From positions 339,855-403,854 of the forward strand of contig NZ_BAWM01000020.1 of the NCBI RefSeq assembly GCF_000759675.1: 64,000 nt of DNA, read 5' to 3'. Position 1 is the stretch's first letter, and the number at the start of each line of letters is the position of its first letter. Position numbers and translations under genes: made by a program. Below the pieces are notes generated by a model. It saw only the letters and a list, made by a program, of their open reading frames with translations, was not told the origin of the DNA and made no database searches. Below are positions 42,298 through 55,253 of this stretch, in pieces. The stretch comes from Neobacillus niacini (GTDB taxonomy: Bacteria > Bacillota > Bacilli > Bacillales > Cytobacillaceae).

Positions 42298-43563
42298 TTA
42301 CTGCCCCATATATTTCTCTGAATCGATAACGGCATTATTTAATAATTCTTTCGCATCCTGTTCCAGCATGATGGCATTTATTGCTGACGATAAATTCCGA
42401 TTGATTTCATCCCAATTTTTAGCTAATAGATATGATGGGGTAGCATTCGATCTTTCTAGCATTTTGTAGAATGGTCCAATTAATGGGTCTTGATCTGTTT
42501 TCATCTCTTTCACCATGCTAATGCGGACAGGTAAATCAGCTGTTCTCATTTTTATTGCTTCTGGGGAGGAGAAAAATTTCACAAATTCCCATGCTAGATC
42601 TTTATTTTTTGAATCCTTCGCAATCGAAATTGCCGAAGAAGAAATAACACCTCTTACTGGTTTTCCTTTAAATGCAGGCATTTCAACTGTTCCAAAGTTC
42701 ACCTTAGCATTTTTAAACTCTTCCAATGGCCAAATTCCGCTTTCCCACATGGCAATCTTGCCTGCTTTAAAAACCTCTTCACCACTTTGTTGATTTTTAC
42801 CGCCAACAAGCACTGCGCTTTTTTCCTTGACCATGTCTGCAAACACTTCTATCGATTCGATGGTTTCTGGGCTATTCATATAGCTGTCGATTTTCTTTCC
42901 ATCCTCACTAATGAAGCTTGAGCCATTACTCCAAACAATGCCTTGAAGGTCATACGTATCTGGTTCTGGTCTTACCCCAAATCCATACTGCTCGATAGCA
43001 GGATTAGATAATTTCTTTGCCACACTCTGAAAGTCATCCCATGTCCATCCATCCTTTGGATAAGGGACATGAGCAGCATTAAATAAATCCTTGTTATAAT
43101 AGACCACCCTTGTTGTAAACCCGGCTGGCATACCATACAGTTTTCGATACATAGTCGAATAGTTAAAAAGACCTTGGTAAAAATCATTCAAGTCGATAGT
43201 GGGATCTCTTTTAATAAAATTTTCAAGTGGTTCAAGTGATTGAAAATAGGCTGGGAAATTCCACATATACATAACATCTGGAGGATTCTTTGCACCAAAT
43301 GCTGCGGCCAGCTTTTGATCAAATTCATCACCATAGGCCTCCATTTGCACCTTTATAAATGGATGTTTTTCTTCAAATTTTTCAGCAATCGCCTCTTGTA
43401 TTTTTAGTGCTTCTCCTGAATCCCAGGTTGCAAAACGAAGAACTATTTTTTCGTTACCCTCCTTCCTTGTTTGATCAGCCCTGCTGCTAGATTGATTGTC
43501 TGAACAGGCAGCCATAACAAATACTAAAATGAGTGCCAGAAAAGTCATCCTGAATTTCTTCAT
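42298..43563 (-). CDS. Sugar-binding lipoprotein, orphan paralogue
   Basis: The 421-residue lipoprotein has lipobox VMAAC at about residues 16-20. It is clearly paralogous to the binding protein at 55254-56492 along its whole length: LRFATWDSGEALKIQEAIAE, DVMYMWNFPAYFQSLEPLE, YGMPAGFTTRVVYYNKDLFN and YPKDGWTWDDFQ all have close counterparts there. No permease genes are adjacent, so it may feed the 53383-55139 permeases. It follows the YesN-like regulator and has cre-like sites upstream. Confidence 0.9.
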   Translation of the reverse strand: MKKFRMTFLALILVFVMAACSDNQSSSRADQTRKEGNEKIVLRFATWDSGEALKIQEAIAEKFEEKHPFIKVQMEAYGDEFDQKLAAAFGAKNPPDVMYMWNFPAYFQSLEPLENFIKRDPTIDLNDFYQGLFNYSTMYRKLYGMPAGFTTRVVYYNKDLFNAAHVPYPKDGWTWDDFQSVAKKLSNPAIEQYGFGVRPEPDTYDLQGIVWSNGSSFISEDGKKIDSYMNSPETIESIEVFADMVKEKSAVLVGGKNQQSGEEVFKAGKIAMWESGIWPLEEFKNAKVNFGTVEMPAFKGKPVRGVISSSAISIAKDSKNKDLAWEFVKFFSSPEAIKMRTADLPVRISMVKEMKTDQDPLIGPFYKMLERSNATPSYLLAKNWDEINRNLSSAINAIMLEQDAKELLNNAVIDSEKYMGQ

Positions 43564-43594
43564 TACTAGTTCCTCTTTTTCCTTTCAAGATATC

Positions 43595-43634
43595 AGAAAC
43601 CGCTTTCATTATAACTTGAATGAAAGCGGTCTAG
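43595..43634. promoter_or_regulatory. Paired cre-like sites forming an inverted repeat
   Basis: TGAAAGCGGTTTCT (minus, 43595-43608) fits the CcpA cre consensus. TGAAAGCGGTCTAG (plus, 43621-43634) is a second half-match. Together ACCGCTTTCATT (43599-43610) and AATGAAAGCGGT (43619-43630) make a perfect 12-bp inverted repeat. It could be a catabolite or LacI operator or an intercistronic hairpin. Confidence 0.55.
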
Positions 43635-43707
43635 AACATACTATTATCTTATTCTTTTTGTACTATTGTTTGAATTTTCTTAAAACTATGCATGATGGGG
43701 AATTTTG

Positions 43708-44850
43708 TTAGCTTACATTCTGCTTTTTGTCCTGTCGATATTCCGAAGGTGTTTTACCCATACATTTTTTAAACCATTTGCTAAAATATTTCCCATCCTG
43801 AATGCCTATTTTTTCACCAATATTTTGTAAAGGAAGCGAAGTATTTTCAAGAAGTTCACACGCAGCTTTGACTTTCAGCTTTTCTATAAAGGCAATAAAG
43901 CTTTCTCCAACTGTCTTTTTAAACATGGTGCTGAAATGACTCCGGCTTAAGCCCACTTCATTGGCAATATAGCTTGATGAAAAAGATTGATCTAAATCTT
44001 GGATAATGATTTGAACAGCCTTACGAATGGGGAGTGGCCAATCCTCCATCGAAACCTTAAATTGTTTTTCAAATTTGAACTTGCGGAAAAGATTTGTCAC
44101 TCCATCCATCCATTCATTCATTCCTCGATTTGGGCCGTGATCCTTCCAACGAATAGAGGATCCTATACTTCTAGCCTCAACTAGAAGATGTTCAAAATCT
44201 GCTTTTGACTTTTCTTGGATAAAAATAAAGGCTTGATCATGCCCGCAAGGAATCAAAGCAAATTGCTCTTCCCCACAAGACAGTTTCTTCTGAAAAAACT
44301 CGCTGCTATTTATTCCGGTAATTAAATAAATATAATAAGGATTCTCCATCCAATTCCACTCATTAGAAAACAGTTCCCGTACTAGCTTAGGAAAAGAATT
44401 TTCAAAGTCACATAACCATTCATAGAATTCCTTTGCTAGATAGGATGAATCATAGGAATTTTGGATATTGGTATGATTAATTTCATTTTCAATTCGTCCA
44501 AGGTATTCTTCAAATTGTTGGTCTTCAAAGGCTGTTTTCAAAATATAACCAGAAGCACCAATATTCATCCCCTCCTGTGCAAAAGTGAAGTCTCGATGGC
44601 AGCTTAACAATAATATTTTGGTAGTTGGGGAACTCTGTTTTATGTTTCTAGCAAGCTCAATTCCATTCATTTCAGGCATGACAATATCGGTTATGACTAC
44701 TTCGGGGCAATGCTGCTGAAAGAGCTCCCAAGCTTTTTGTCCATTAGGTGCATCAGCAATTACCTCCATGCCAAATTTCTCCCAATCTACCGTTGCGATT
44801 AATCCTTTTCTAACAATGAGTTCATCATCTGCAATTAATACCTTTATCAT
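43708..44850 (-). CDS. YesN-like response regulator, AraC type
   Basis: The 380-residue regulator has a receiver domain (VLIADDELIVRKGL; phosphoacceptor Asp in VVITDIVMPEMNG), a middle linker domain, and an AraC-type DNA-binding domain (SSSYIANEVGLSRSHFSTMF, then IQDGKYFSKWFKK). It is paired with the YesM-like kinase whose stop lies just upstream. Such pairs switch on carbohydrate importers; the binding protein directly downstream is the natural target. ATG 44850 is 9 nt from AAGGAG; a TTG one codon earlier is possible. Confidence 0.92.
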   Translation of the reverse strand: MIKVLIADDELIVRKGLIATVDWEKFGMEVIADAPNGQKAWELFQQHCPEVVITDIVMPEMNGIELARNIKQSSPTTKILLLSCHRDFTFAQEGMNIGASGYILKTAFEDQQFEEYLGRIENEINHTNIQNSYDSSYLAKEFYEWLCDFENSFPKLVRELFSNEWNWMENPYYIYLITGINSSEFFQKKLSCGEEQFALIPCGHDQAFIFIQEKSKADFEHLLVEARSIGSSIRWKDHGPNRGMNEWMDGVTNLFRKFKFEKQFKVSMEDWPLPIRKAVQIIIQDLDQSFSSSYIANEVGLSRSHFSTMFKKTVGESFIAFIEKLKVKAACELLENTSLPLQNIGEKIGIQDGKYFSKWFKKCMGKTPSEYRQDKKQNVS

Positions 44851-44855
44851 CAACG

Positions 44856-46550
44856 TTATCTCCTTTTCGGCCATTTAATGCTAAAGATTGTTTTTACACC
44901 CACAACTGATTCGATTGATAAGCCGTACTCATTTCCAAAGTGAAGCTTTATTCGTTGGTCGACATTATAAACACCAATTCCCCTCCCATTTCCACCATGG
45001 TGATTCGGGTTGAGAAGCTTTTTAATGGATTCTTCATTCATTCCTTTGCCGTTATCGGTTAAGGTAAGTTCTAGATATTCAGGTTTAACAGTAACCACTA
45101 ATTCAATACTTCCTTCGCCATCTTCAAATGCATGGAAAAAGATATTTTCAAACAATGGCTGGAGAGTCATCCTAGGGATTAAATAGTCCAAGCATTCCGA
45201 ATGAATTTTCTCTATATATTCAAATGTTTGGCCATAACGTATCTCTTGAACCCTCAAATAATGTTTGATCGTCTGGAGTTCCTTTTTTAACGGAATTAAC
45301 TCATCAGCAAAATTTAAATTTTCATGCAGAACCTCTGTTAAATGATAGATCATCTCTTGAACTTCCTTTGCACCTAAGAGCCTCGCCTTCCATTGGATCG
45401 AGTTTAAGGTGTTAAATAATAAATGAGGGTTAATTTGATAATGAAAAGCCTTTAATTCTGCTTGCCTTTTTAAACGTTCTGTCATGCTAATTTTCTCGAT
45501 TAATTCCTTAATTTGATTGACCATAACATTAAAGCTTTGAGATAAAATTCCTAATTCATCATTAGAAGTAACGGTTATCTGTGTATCTAAGTCTCCTTCA
45601 CTGACTCGCTTCATCGAGGAATTTAGACTTTTAATTCCCTTCGTAAGTGGAGCGGAAAATACGACCGCAAGCACGGATACAAGTATGATTGAAAATAAAA
45701 TAGCCGCTATCGTATAACGTAAAATCACATTTGATGATTGATAATAATATTCTTGAGGTATGCGTACATGGATATCCCATCCATAGGCATCAAAGTGGTT
45801 ATTCCAGATAATATCTGTTGTCAATTCCTTCGGAGAATTTTTTGTCTTATAGACCACCTGGTTCTTACCATTTTTAAGGGTGATAGAAGAATGAAGCTCA
45901 TTTTCTAGAAAACCAATATAAGAGAACAGCTCCTCCGCATTTGTTTCTATTAACAGTTTACTTCCTTTCAACACCCCAAAATCACTTTCAATTGGAAAAA
46001 CAAGTCCGATAATTTTTTCGTTTTTTTTACCAGTGTAATAATGGTCAGAATTATAAAACCCAATCCAGAGATTTCCTTCTTTTAAGCTATTAATCTCTTT
46101 CCAAAATGGCTTTTGAAAGAGCTTATGTATATCCAAGCGACTATTTCCATAATAATAACCTGTGTTGGTAATTAAATAGATTCCCTTTGTGTCATACGTT
46201 TTATGTGCCTCTAAATATCTTTCAAAGTTTTTGATTTCAATAAACCCTGTATATGTTCTAGGGATTTCTTCCTGTAATATGACCAAGGTTGGATCAGATA
46301 AATACTGATTTATATCTTTCGAAACAACATACATTTGCTCAAATATATTTTCGATTTGTTTGTCGAGTTGAGAAACAGCAAATTGCTCATATTCATTAAA
46401 TTGTTTATTCACAATTTCAGAAGACTTTCCATATGATAGGAATCCAAATAACAGTAATGGAAACAGGGCAACTATGAGGAAAAACAGCACCATTTTTGTA
46501 CGTATGCTTCGAAAAGAAAAGTTTTTTATTTTAGTTGCAAGTTTTTTCAA
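44856..46550 (-). CDS. YesM-like sensor histidine kinase
   Basis: The protein of about 564 residues is a membrane kinase with two helices (about 16-40 and 275-300) around an extracellular sensor domain. A HAMP segment (SSMKRVSEGDLDTQITVTSN), the His_kinase domain with phosphoaccepting FHYQINPHLLFNTLNS, and HATPase_c (DNGKGMNEESI, GRGIGVYNVDQR) follow. It senses an outside sugar, often with a binding protein. The start is TTG at 46550 with GGTGGAG upstream; the 20 earlier codons cross a terminator-like hairpin. Confidence 0.92.
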   Translation of the reverse strand: MKKLATKIKNFSFRSIRTKMVLFFLIVALFPLLLFGFLSYGKSSEIVNKQFNEYEQFAVSQLDKQIENIFEQMYVVSKDINQYLSDPTLVILQEEIPRTYTGFIEIKNFERYLEAHKTYDTKGIYLITNTGYYYGNSRLDIHKLFQKPFWKEINSLKEGNLWIGFYNSDHYYTGKKNEKIIGLVFPIESDFGVLKGSKLLIETNAEELFSYIGFLENELHSSITLKNGKNQVVYKTKNSPKELTTDIIWNNHFDAYGWDIHVRIPQEYYYQSSNVILRYTIAAILFSIILVSVLAVVFSAPLTKGIKSLNSSMKRVSEGDLDTQITVTSNDELGILSQSFNVMVNQIKELIEKISMTERLKRQAELKAFHYQINPHLLFNTLNSIQWKARLLGAKEVQEMIYHLTEVLHENLNFADELIPLKKELQTIKHYLRVQEIRYGQTFEYIEKIHSECLDYLIPRMTLQPLFENIFFHAFEDGEGSIELVVTVKPEYLELTLTDNGKGMNEESIKKLLNPNHHGGNGRGIGVYNVDQRIKLHFGNEYGLSIESVVGVKTIFSIKWPKRR

Positions 46551-46585
46551 AGTTTTCTCCACCTTGTAAAACAAAATGTGGACAT

Positions 46586-46614
46586 AAAAAAAAGAGGAGT
46601 GTCCCAGCACCCCA
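46586..46614 (-). terminator. Terminator-like hairpin after the lacI-type gene
   Basis: GGGGTG pairs with CACTCC around CTGGGA and is followed on the minus strand by CTTTTTTT. It may separate the regulator from the kinase/response-regulator transcript. Confidence 0.55.
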
Positions 46615-46622
46615 ATATAACT

Positions 46623-47630
<1,008 letters not shown>

Positions 47631-47668
47631 CTACCTGCTAATTTTTTATCTTCTATATTCGTTTTCAA

Positions 47669-48550
47669 TTACGTTATTTCCTTTAGTTTATTCTTTTTTA
47701 AAAAGGGTAGCTTTGTTTCAGAGATGATGATCGCACTTAGAATAAGGATTGCGCCGATCACCATTTTAATTGTCATATCTTCATCCAAAATTGCAACGGA
47801 AAATACCATTCCCCAAAACGATTCTGTTGAAAGGATAATCGCAGCCTTTGTTTCTGTTATCATTTTCTGCGCTACTGTTTGCAATAGATACGCGATCGTT
47901 GTTGAAAAAACCCCTAGGTAAAGGAGCGAGTACATCCCTCCCTTTTCGATAATAAAAGAGGTTTCTCCTTTGAAAAGAACAACGACCACTCCGATTACGG
48001 CGGCTGTCATCATTTGAATGAGCGTTAATGAGACAGGGTCTGAGTCTTTTACATATTTTGCCGTATAGAAGATATGGAAAGCAAATCCAAAGGCACAGCC
48101 TAGCGTCAGCAAATCCCCAATGTTGATTTCAGCAGAGAGTTTAAGTGATAATATGCCGACACCAACCATAGCCAAAACAGCACCCATAAGTTCATATATA
48201 TCAATTTTCCGTTTATATATAACAAATGCAATAAAAGGAACAATCACGACATTCACGGCCGTTAAGAAGGCATTTTTTGAAGGTGTCGTAAATTGAAGGC
48301 CTACTGTTTGAAGCGCAAAGGCCAAATATAAAAAGATTCCCAATACAGCCCCTTTTATCATAGTACTTTTATTAATATTTTTCAGTCTTTTATGGAAAAT
48401 TACACTTAAAATGATGGTACCAATTAAAAATCTTCCTGCCAAAATCTGATAAGGTGTAAAGTGTTCCAAGGAGATCGCACTTGCAACAAATCCGCTTCCC
48501 CATATAATCGCCGTAATCGTAAGGGCGATTTCTCCCATATACTTTTGCAT
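47669..48550 (-). CDS. EamA/DMT family transporter
   Basis: The 293-residue protein has ten membrane helices in two EamA halves (IIWGSGFVASAISLEHFTPY; FAFHIFYTAKYV onwards). This family moves metabolites, often exporting amino acids or sugar-related compounds; cargo unknown. The ATG directly abuts the stop of the glycosidase gene upstream, so it belongs to that operon. Export of excess sugar in the operon is possible but is inference. Confidence 0.88.
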   Translation of the reverse strand: MQKYMGEIALTITAIIWGSGFVASAISLEHFTPYQILAGRFLIGTIILSVIFHKRLKNINKSTMIKGAVLGIFLYLAFALQTVGLQFTTPSKNAFLTAVNVVIVPFIAFVIYKRKIDIYELMGAVLAMVGVGILSLKLSAEINIGDLLTLGCAFGFAFHIFYTAKYVKDSDPVSLTLIQMMTAAVIGVVVVLFKGETSFIIEKGGMYSLLYLGVFSTTIAYLLQTVAQKMITETKAAIILSTESFWGMVFSVAILDEDMTIKMVIGAILILSAIIISETKLPFLKKNKLKEIT

Positions 48551-50233
48551 TTAATCCCCCCTAAGTTGATCGTCTAATAGAAGTAGAAATACACTTGAAG
48601 TCCACGTGAAGGATGTATCTACTAACCCTTTTCCAGTTAGTGGGTCGAAGTTTTCAGCCATCCCGCCTATGAGCGTGAGGTTTAAAAACTTATCTCTTAG
48701 GCGATTACCAGCCTCTTTATAGCCATTATTCTTTAATGCATGGATAAACAGATACGTAACTGGCGCCCAGATTGGACCGAGCCAATATCCATTTTCGCGA
48801 TAATAGTTACTCGTTACACTCTCAGTAGCAAGACCAAATTTTGTTTCAAAGTTGGCTTCAAGGTCAGATACCAATCGATCCATTATGGTTTTATCCAAAC
48901 GATAACCGATCAATACTGGCAGCCTTAGAATTAAGCTAGTTCTAACATCGATTTCCTCACCATTTTTCCCAACTCGCCCATAAAAGCCTTCACCATCATA
49001 AAGTCTCTCAAGTAACAGGTTAAACAGGGAGTCTGCTTGATTCTTAAATCTTTCTGCCTCCTCTTTTTCACTTAAAATTTCAGCGAAGGAGGAGAGGATA
49101 TCAAACGTACGAATTAAAAAACTAGCAAGGTCCGGTGCTTCCACAGGCATCCCGACATGAAAGAGGGAAGCATTATCCCAACCAGAATCATTCCCATGTT
49201 TATAGTGTGGCAGCCTGCCATGGTAAGTACGATAATTTTCATAATAGGTCATGACTTTTTTAGTAGACTCATAAACGTTTCTTAACCGTTGTTCGTCCTT
49301 AAAATAATCGTTTCTTTCCATTAGTTGTTCATACACGTAAGCAAAAATGGGTGGCTTTATACAATTGTACGAAATGAATTTGTCATTCACAAAATCTGGA
49401 TAGGCGCCTGATTCATCTTGAGTGTCCATGAAAATTTTTAATTGAGCATAGGCAAGTTCGGGGTAATGTTCCCCTAAATTTAGTGCGTTAAAGCAGTTGT
49501 CCCACGACCAAATATTATACATCCACAGCTTCGACATATACATCGCATAATCTTTCAGCAGTCCATCTGGATGAACGACACTCGACCATGTAATATAGGA
49601 AGCCTTCTCCAAAGAAGGTTGATATTTTTCTTGCACATATCCCTTTTTCATAGAATCAAACCATTCTTTGTAAAGCACCACGACTTGTTCTTTTCCTTGG
49701 CTAAAAGGAAGGTATTCCTTTTTATGATAAACGGTTCGATAGCTTTCGATCACAAAATGTCCATTTTTCAAACGCATATCAATATAATCATTTCCGATAA
49801 TATTCCAGGGTGCATCAACAGACATTTCACCATGTAGATTCATGATCATTAATTTTAATTCCTTAGGATAGATGTGGTATTCGTACACTCCATCTTCTAA
49901 TTCCATTAAAGTATCATATTTTCCTTTTGTCGCTCGCAGCCTAAGTTCAACATCCTGTACTTCAATATGGAATTCATCTTCTTCGGGGATGATGATTTCT
50001 GCAACACGCTCGGAATGATCCTTTAAAAAGAAGGACAAAGATATCTCAGAAGCACGCACTACGTAATCCATTTCAACTCCATCTTTTACAATATCCACTT
50101 GAAAAAGCTTGGATGGTGCGTCATCGCCGCCATGTACGTCCCTTATATATACTGCCTCTGAATCCTTTTCTTGCGAGATGCAAAAATAGGATCCAAATCT
50201 CGAAAATGGTATTTCTCTAATATCTAAATTCAT
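48551..50233 (-). CDS. GH63/MGH1-like glycosidase
   Basis: The 560-residue protein is mostly an (alpha/alpha)6 barrel of the GH37/GH63 group. The sequence WSWDNCFNALNL, NDSGWDNAS (catalytic Asp candidate) and ENGYWLGPIWAPVTYLF are characteristic of GH63-type glucosidases, mannosylglycerate hydrolases and related trimming enzymes. There is no signal peptide, so it acts in the cytoplasm on imported oligosaccharide. It lies between lacZ and the EamA gene. The specificity (alpha-glucoside or alpha-mannoside) cannot be fixed. The ATG at 50233 follows GAGGAG by 7 nt. Confidence 0.82.
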   Translation of the reverse strand: MNLDIREIPFSRFGSYFCISQEKDSEAVYIRDVHGGDDAPSKLFQVDIVKDGVEMDYVVRASEISLSFFLKDHSERVAEIIIPEEDEFHIEVQDVELRLRATKGKYDTLMELEDGVYEYHIYPKELKLMIMNLHGEMSVDAPWNIIGNDYIDMRLKNGHFVIESYRTVYHKKEYLPFSQGKEQVVVLYKEWFDSMKKGYVQEKYQPSLEKASYITWSSVVHPDGLLKDYAMYMSKLWMYNIWSWDNCFNALNLGEHYPELAYAQLKIFMDTQDESGAYPDFVNDKFISYNCIKPPIFAYVYEQLMERNDYFKDEQRLRNVYESTKKVMTYYENYRTYHGRLPHYKHGNDSGWDNASLFHVGMPVEAPDLASFLIRTFDILSSFAEILSEKEEAERFKNQADSLFNLLLERLYDGEGFYGRVGKNGEEIDVRTSLILRLPVLIGYRLDKTIMDRLVSDLEANFETKFGLATESVTSNYYRENGYWLGPIWAPVTYLFIHALKNNGYKEAGNRLRDKFLNLTLIGGMAENFDPLTGKGLVDTSFTWTSSVFLLLLDDQLRGD

Positions 50234-50269
50234 CCTACTTCTCCTCATCATTTACTGTGTCATTTCAAA

Positions 50270-50292
50270 TAAGCAGGGTTTCCCCTGCCTTT
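50270..50292 (-). other. Intercistronic hairpin
   Basis: GCAGGG and CCCTGC (50273-50278, 50283-50288) form a 6-bp stem extended by imperfect A/T pairing, between lacZ and the GH63-like gene. There is no T run; it may protect or process the message. Confidence 0.5.
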
Positions 50293-50298
50293 GAAATT

Positions 50299-53382
<3,084 letters not shown>

Positions 53383-54204
53383 TTACTTGATTGAGCCGCT
53401 TATTCCTTCAACGATATATTTTTGCGCAAAGGCAAAAACGATAACTGGCGGAATGATCATAACCAAAGTCATCGCCATAATCGGAATAATTTGAAGCTCA
53501 TGTACACCTTGGAATGATGCTAAACCAAGTGCCATTGTATATTTAGTTTGATCATTCAAATAAATTAGTGGACCTAAGTAGTCATTCCAAACCAAAATGA
53601 TATTTAATACAGCAATCAATGTTAAAGGCGCCTTCATGATAGGAAGGAAAATTTTATAAAAGATTTGGAACTCATTTGCTCCATCAATTCTCGCTGCATT
53701 TTCTAAATCTTTAGGAATATTCATTAAAAACTGCCTTAGCAAAAAGATATTATAAGCTGAGCCAAAAAAGGCAGGGATGATTAATGGTTTTAACGTATTG
53801 ATCCAGCCAAACATGTTAAATTCCATATAAAGCGGAATCATCGTAACGTCCCACGGAATCATCATCGTGGATAAAAGCAGGATAAAGAGAATATTCTTGT
53901 ATTTAAAATCATACCTCGCAAAGCCATATGCAACTAAGGAACAGGATATAAGCTGACCGATTGTCGTCAACACCGTTACAATCATTGAGTTCTTAAAATA
54001 GGTTCCAAATGGCTGGCTATTCCAAGCATCTAAAAAATTACTAAATAGTGGAACATCCGGTACAAATTTTGGCGGAAAGCTAAATACTTCTGTTTCTGAT
54101 TTAAGTGCTGTGATTAATGCCCAGATAAAAGGAAATAGGAAATAAAGAGAAAAGAGGACAAGAATGCTGTAAACAATAATTTTATGTTTTCGTGTTATCT
54201 TCAT
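53383..54204 (-). CDS. Sugar ABC transporter permease, MalG type
   Basis: The 273-residue CUT1 permease has an EAA loop ENAARIDGANEFQIFYKIFLP. It overlaps the MalF-type gene by four bases and precedes lacZ by 21 bp, so importer and beta-galactosidase are one operon. The ATPase is missing, as in other MsmX-dependent importers. Confidence 0.93.
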   Translation of the reverse strand: MKITRKHKIIVYSILVLFSLYFLFPFIWALITALKSETEVFSFPPKFVPDVPLFSNFLDAWNSQPFGTYFKNSMIVTVLTTIGQLISCSLVAYGFARYDFKYKNILFILLLSTMMIPWDVTMIPLYMEFNMFGWINTLKPLIIPAFFGSAYNIFLLRQFLMNIPKDLENAARIDGANEFQIFYKIFLPIMKAPLTLIAVLNIILVWNDYLGPLIYLNDQTKYTMALGLASFQGVHELQIIPIMAMTLVMIIPPVIVFAFAQKYIVEGISGSIK

Positions 54205-55139
54205 TTTCTCTTACCTCCTTTTTTTTCCTTTTTCACTTCAGCCTCATAAAATACCCATGCAGAGGATGACTTAAAGATTAATAATGTCAAAAGTAGAATG
54301 ATAATAAACATAAACCACGCATTTGCACTTGCATAACCGAGTTCATGATGCTTAAATGCATTGTTATAGACAAATAGTCCATAGAAATATGTTGATTTTA
54401 ATGGCCCGCCGCCTGTTAAAAGCAACACTAACGTTAATTGTTGCAATGCCGCTATGACGGATGTGATGACATTAAATAGAATCGTTGGTGTAATCGTAGG
54501 AATCGTAATACTAACAAACTGCCTGATAGGACCCGCTCCATCAATCGATGCAGCTTCATACATTTCATGTGGAATCCCTTTAATATCGGTATAGAAGATT
54601 AGCATCATCGACCCGACTCCCCAGGCACTTGCAATCACAATTGTTACGATTGCCCACTTAGGGTCAATCAGCCAGTTTGGTCCTTCAATACCAAGCAAAG
54701 ATAATATATAATTTAAAACTCCATACTCAGAGTTAAACATCCAACCCCATATAATCGACACTGCCACTCCGGATACAACGGCCGGAAGATAAAAGATTGT
54801 CCTGAATATCTTAATTCCTTTGATCGGCTGCGTGATAAGTAGAGCAAGCACCAAAGCAACAAAGAGGTTTAATGGAACAAATATTAGTGCGAATTTCAAG
54901 GTGATTACGAGAGAATCATAGAACTGGGGATCCGCCGTAAACATCTTATTAAAGTTATCTAGTCCAATAAACTTCGCTTCGCCAGCAATAGGCCAATCAA
55001 ACAAACTCATGATTAATGAAAAAGCTAAAGGTCCTAATGTAAAAACGACAAAACCGATGATCCACGGCAATATAAATAAAAAGGGTACTCTTTTACGGAC
55101 TAATGTGAATTTCTTTTCTTTCTTCTTTTTAGTAAACAT
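54201..55139 (-). CDS. Sugar ABC transporter permease, MalF type
   Basis: The 312-residue CUT1 permease has six helices and the EAA loop EAASIDGAGPIRQFVSITIP. The basic N-terminus (FTKKKKEKKFTLVRKR) faces the cytoplasm. It lies 114 bp after the binding-protein gene, the gap holding a strong hairpin. Confidence 0.93.
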   Translation of the reverse strand: MFTKKKKEKKFTLVRKRVPFLFILPWIIGFVVFTLGPLAFSLIMSLFDWPIAGEAKFIGLDNFNKMFTADPQFYDSLVITLKFALIFVPLNLFVALVLALLITQPIKGIKIFRTIFYLPAVVSGVAVSIIWGWMFNSEYGVLNYILSLLGIEGPNWLIDPKWAIVTIVIASAWGVGSMMLIFYTDIKGIPHEMYEAASIDGAGPIRQFVSITIPTITPTILFNVITSVIAALQQLTLVLLLTGGGPLKSTYFYGLFVYNNAFKHHELGYASANAWFMFIIILLLTLLIFKSSSAWVFYEAEVKKEKKGGKRK

Positions 55140-55198
55140 ATATTTCCCTCTTAATTGGTGTGACCTTTTTGAATCCGATAGTAAAAAACTTTTTTAAA

Positions 55199-55236
55199 AA
55201 TGAGAATATATCATGCTGCCATGATATATTCTCATT
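55199..55236 (-). terminator. Perfect 17-bp hairpin between binding protein and permease genes
   Basis: AATGAGAATATATCATG (55199-55215) and its exact complement (55220-55236) flank CTGC. On the minus strand T-rich sequence follows. It probably stops part of the transcription or protects the binding-protein mRNA, giving more binding protein than permease. Confidence 0.75.
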
Positions 55237-55253
55237 CAAATCAATTAACAATC

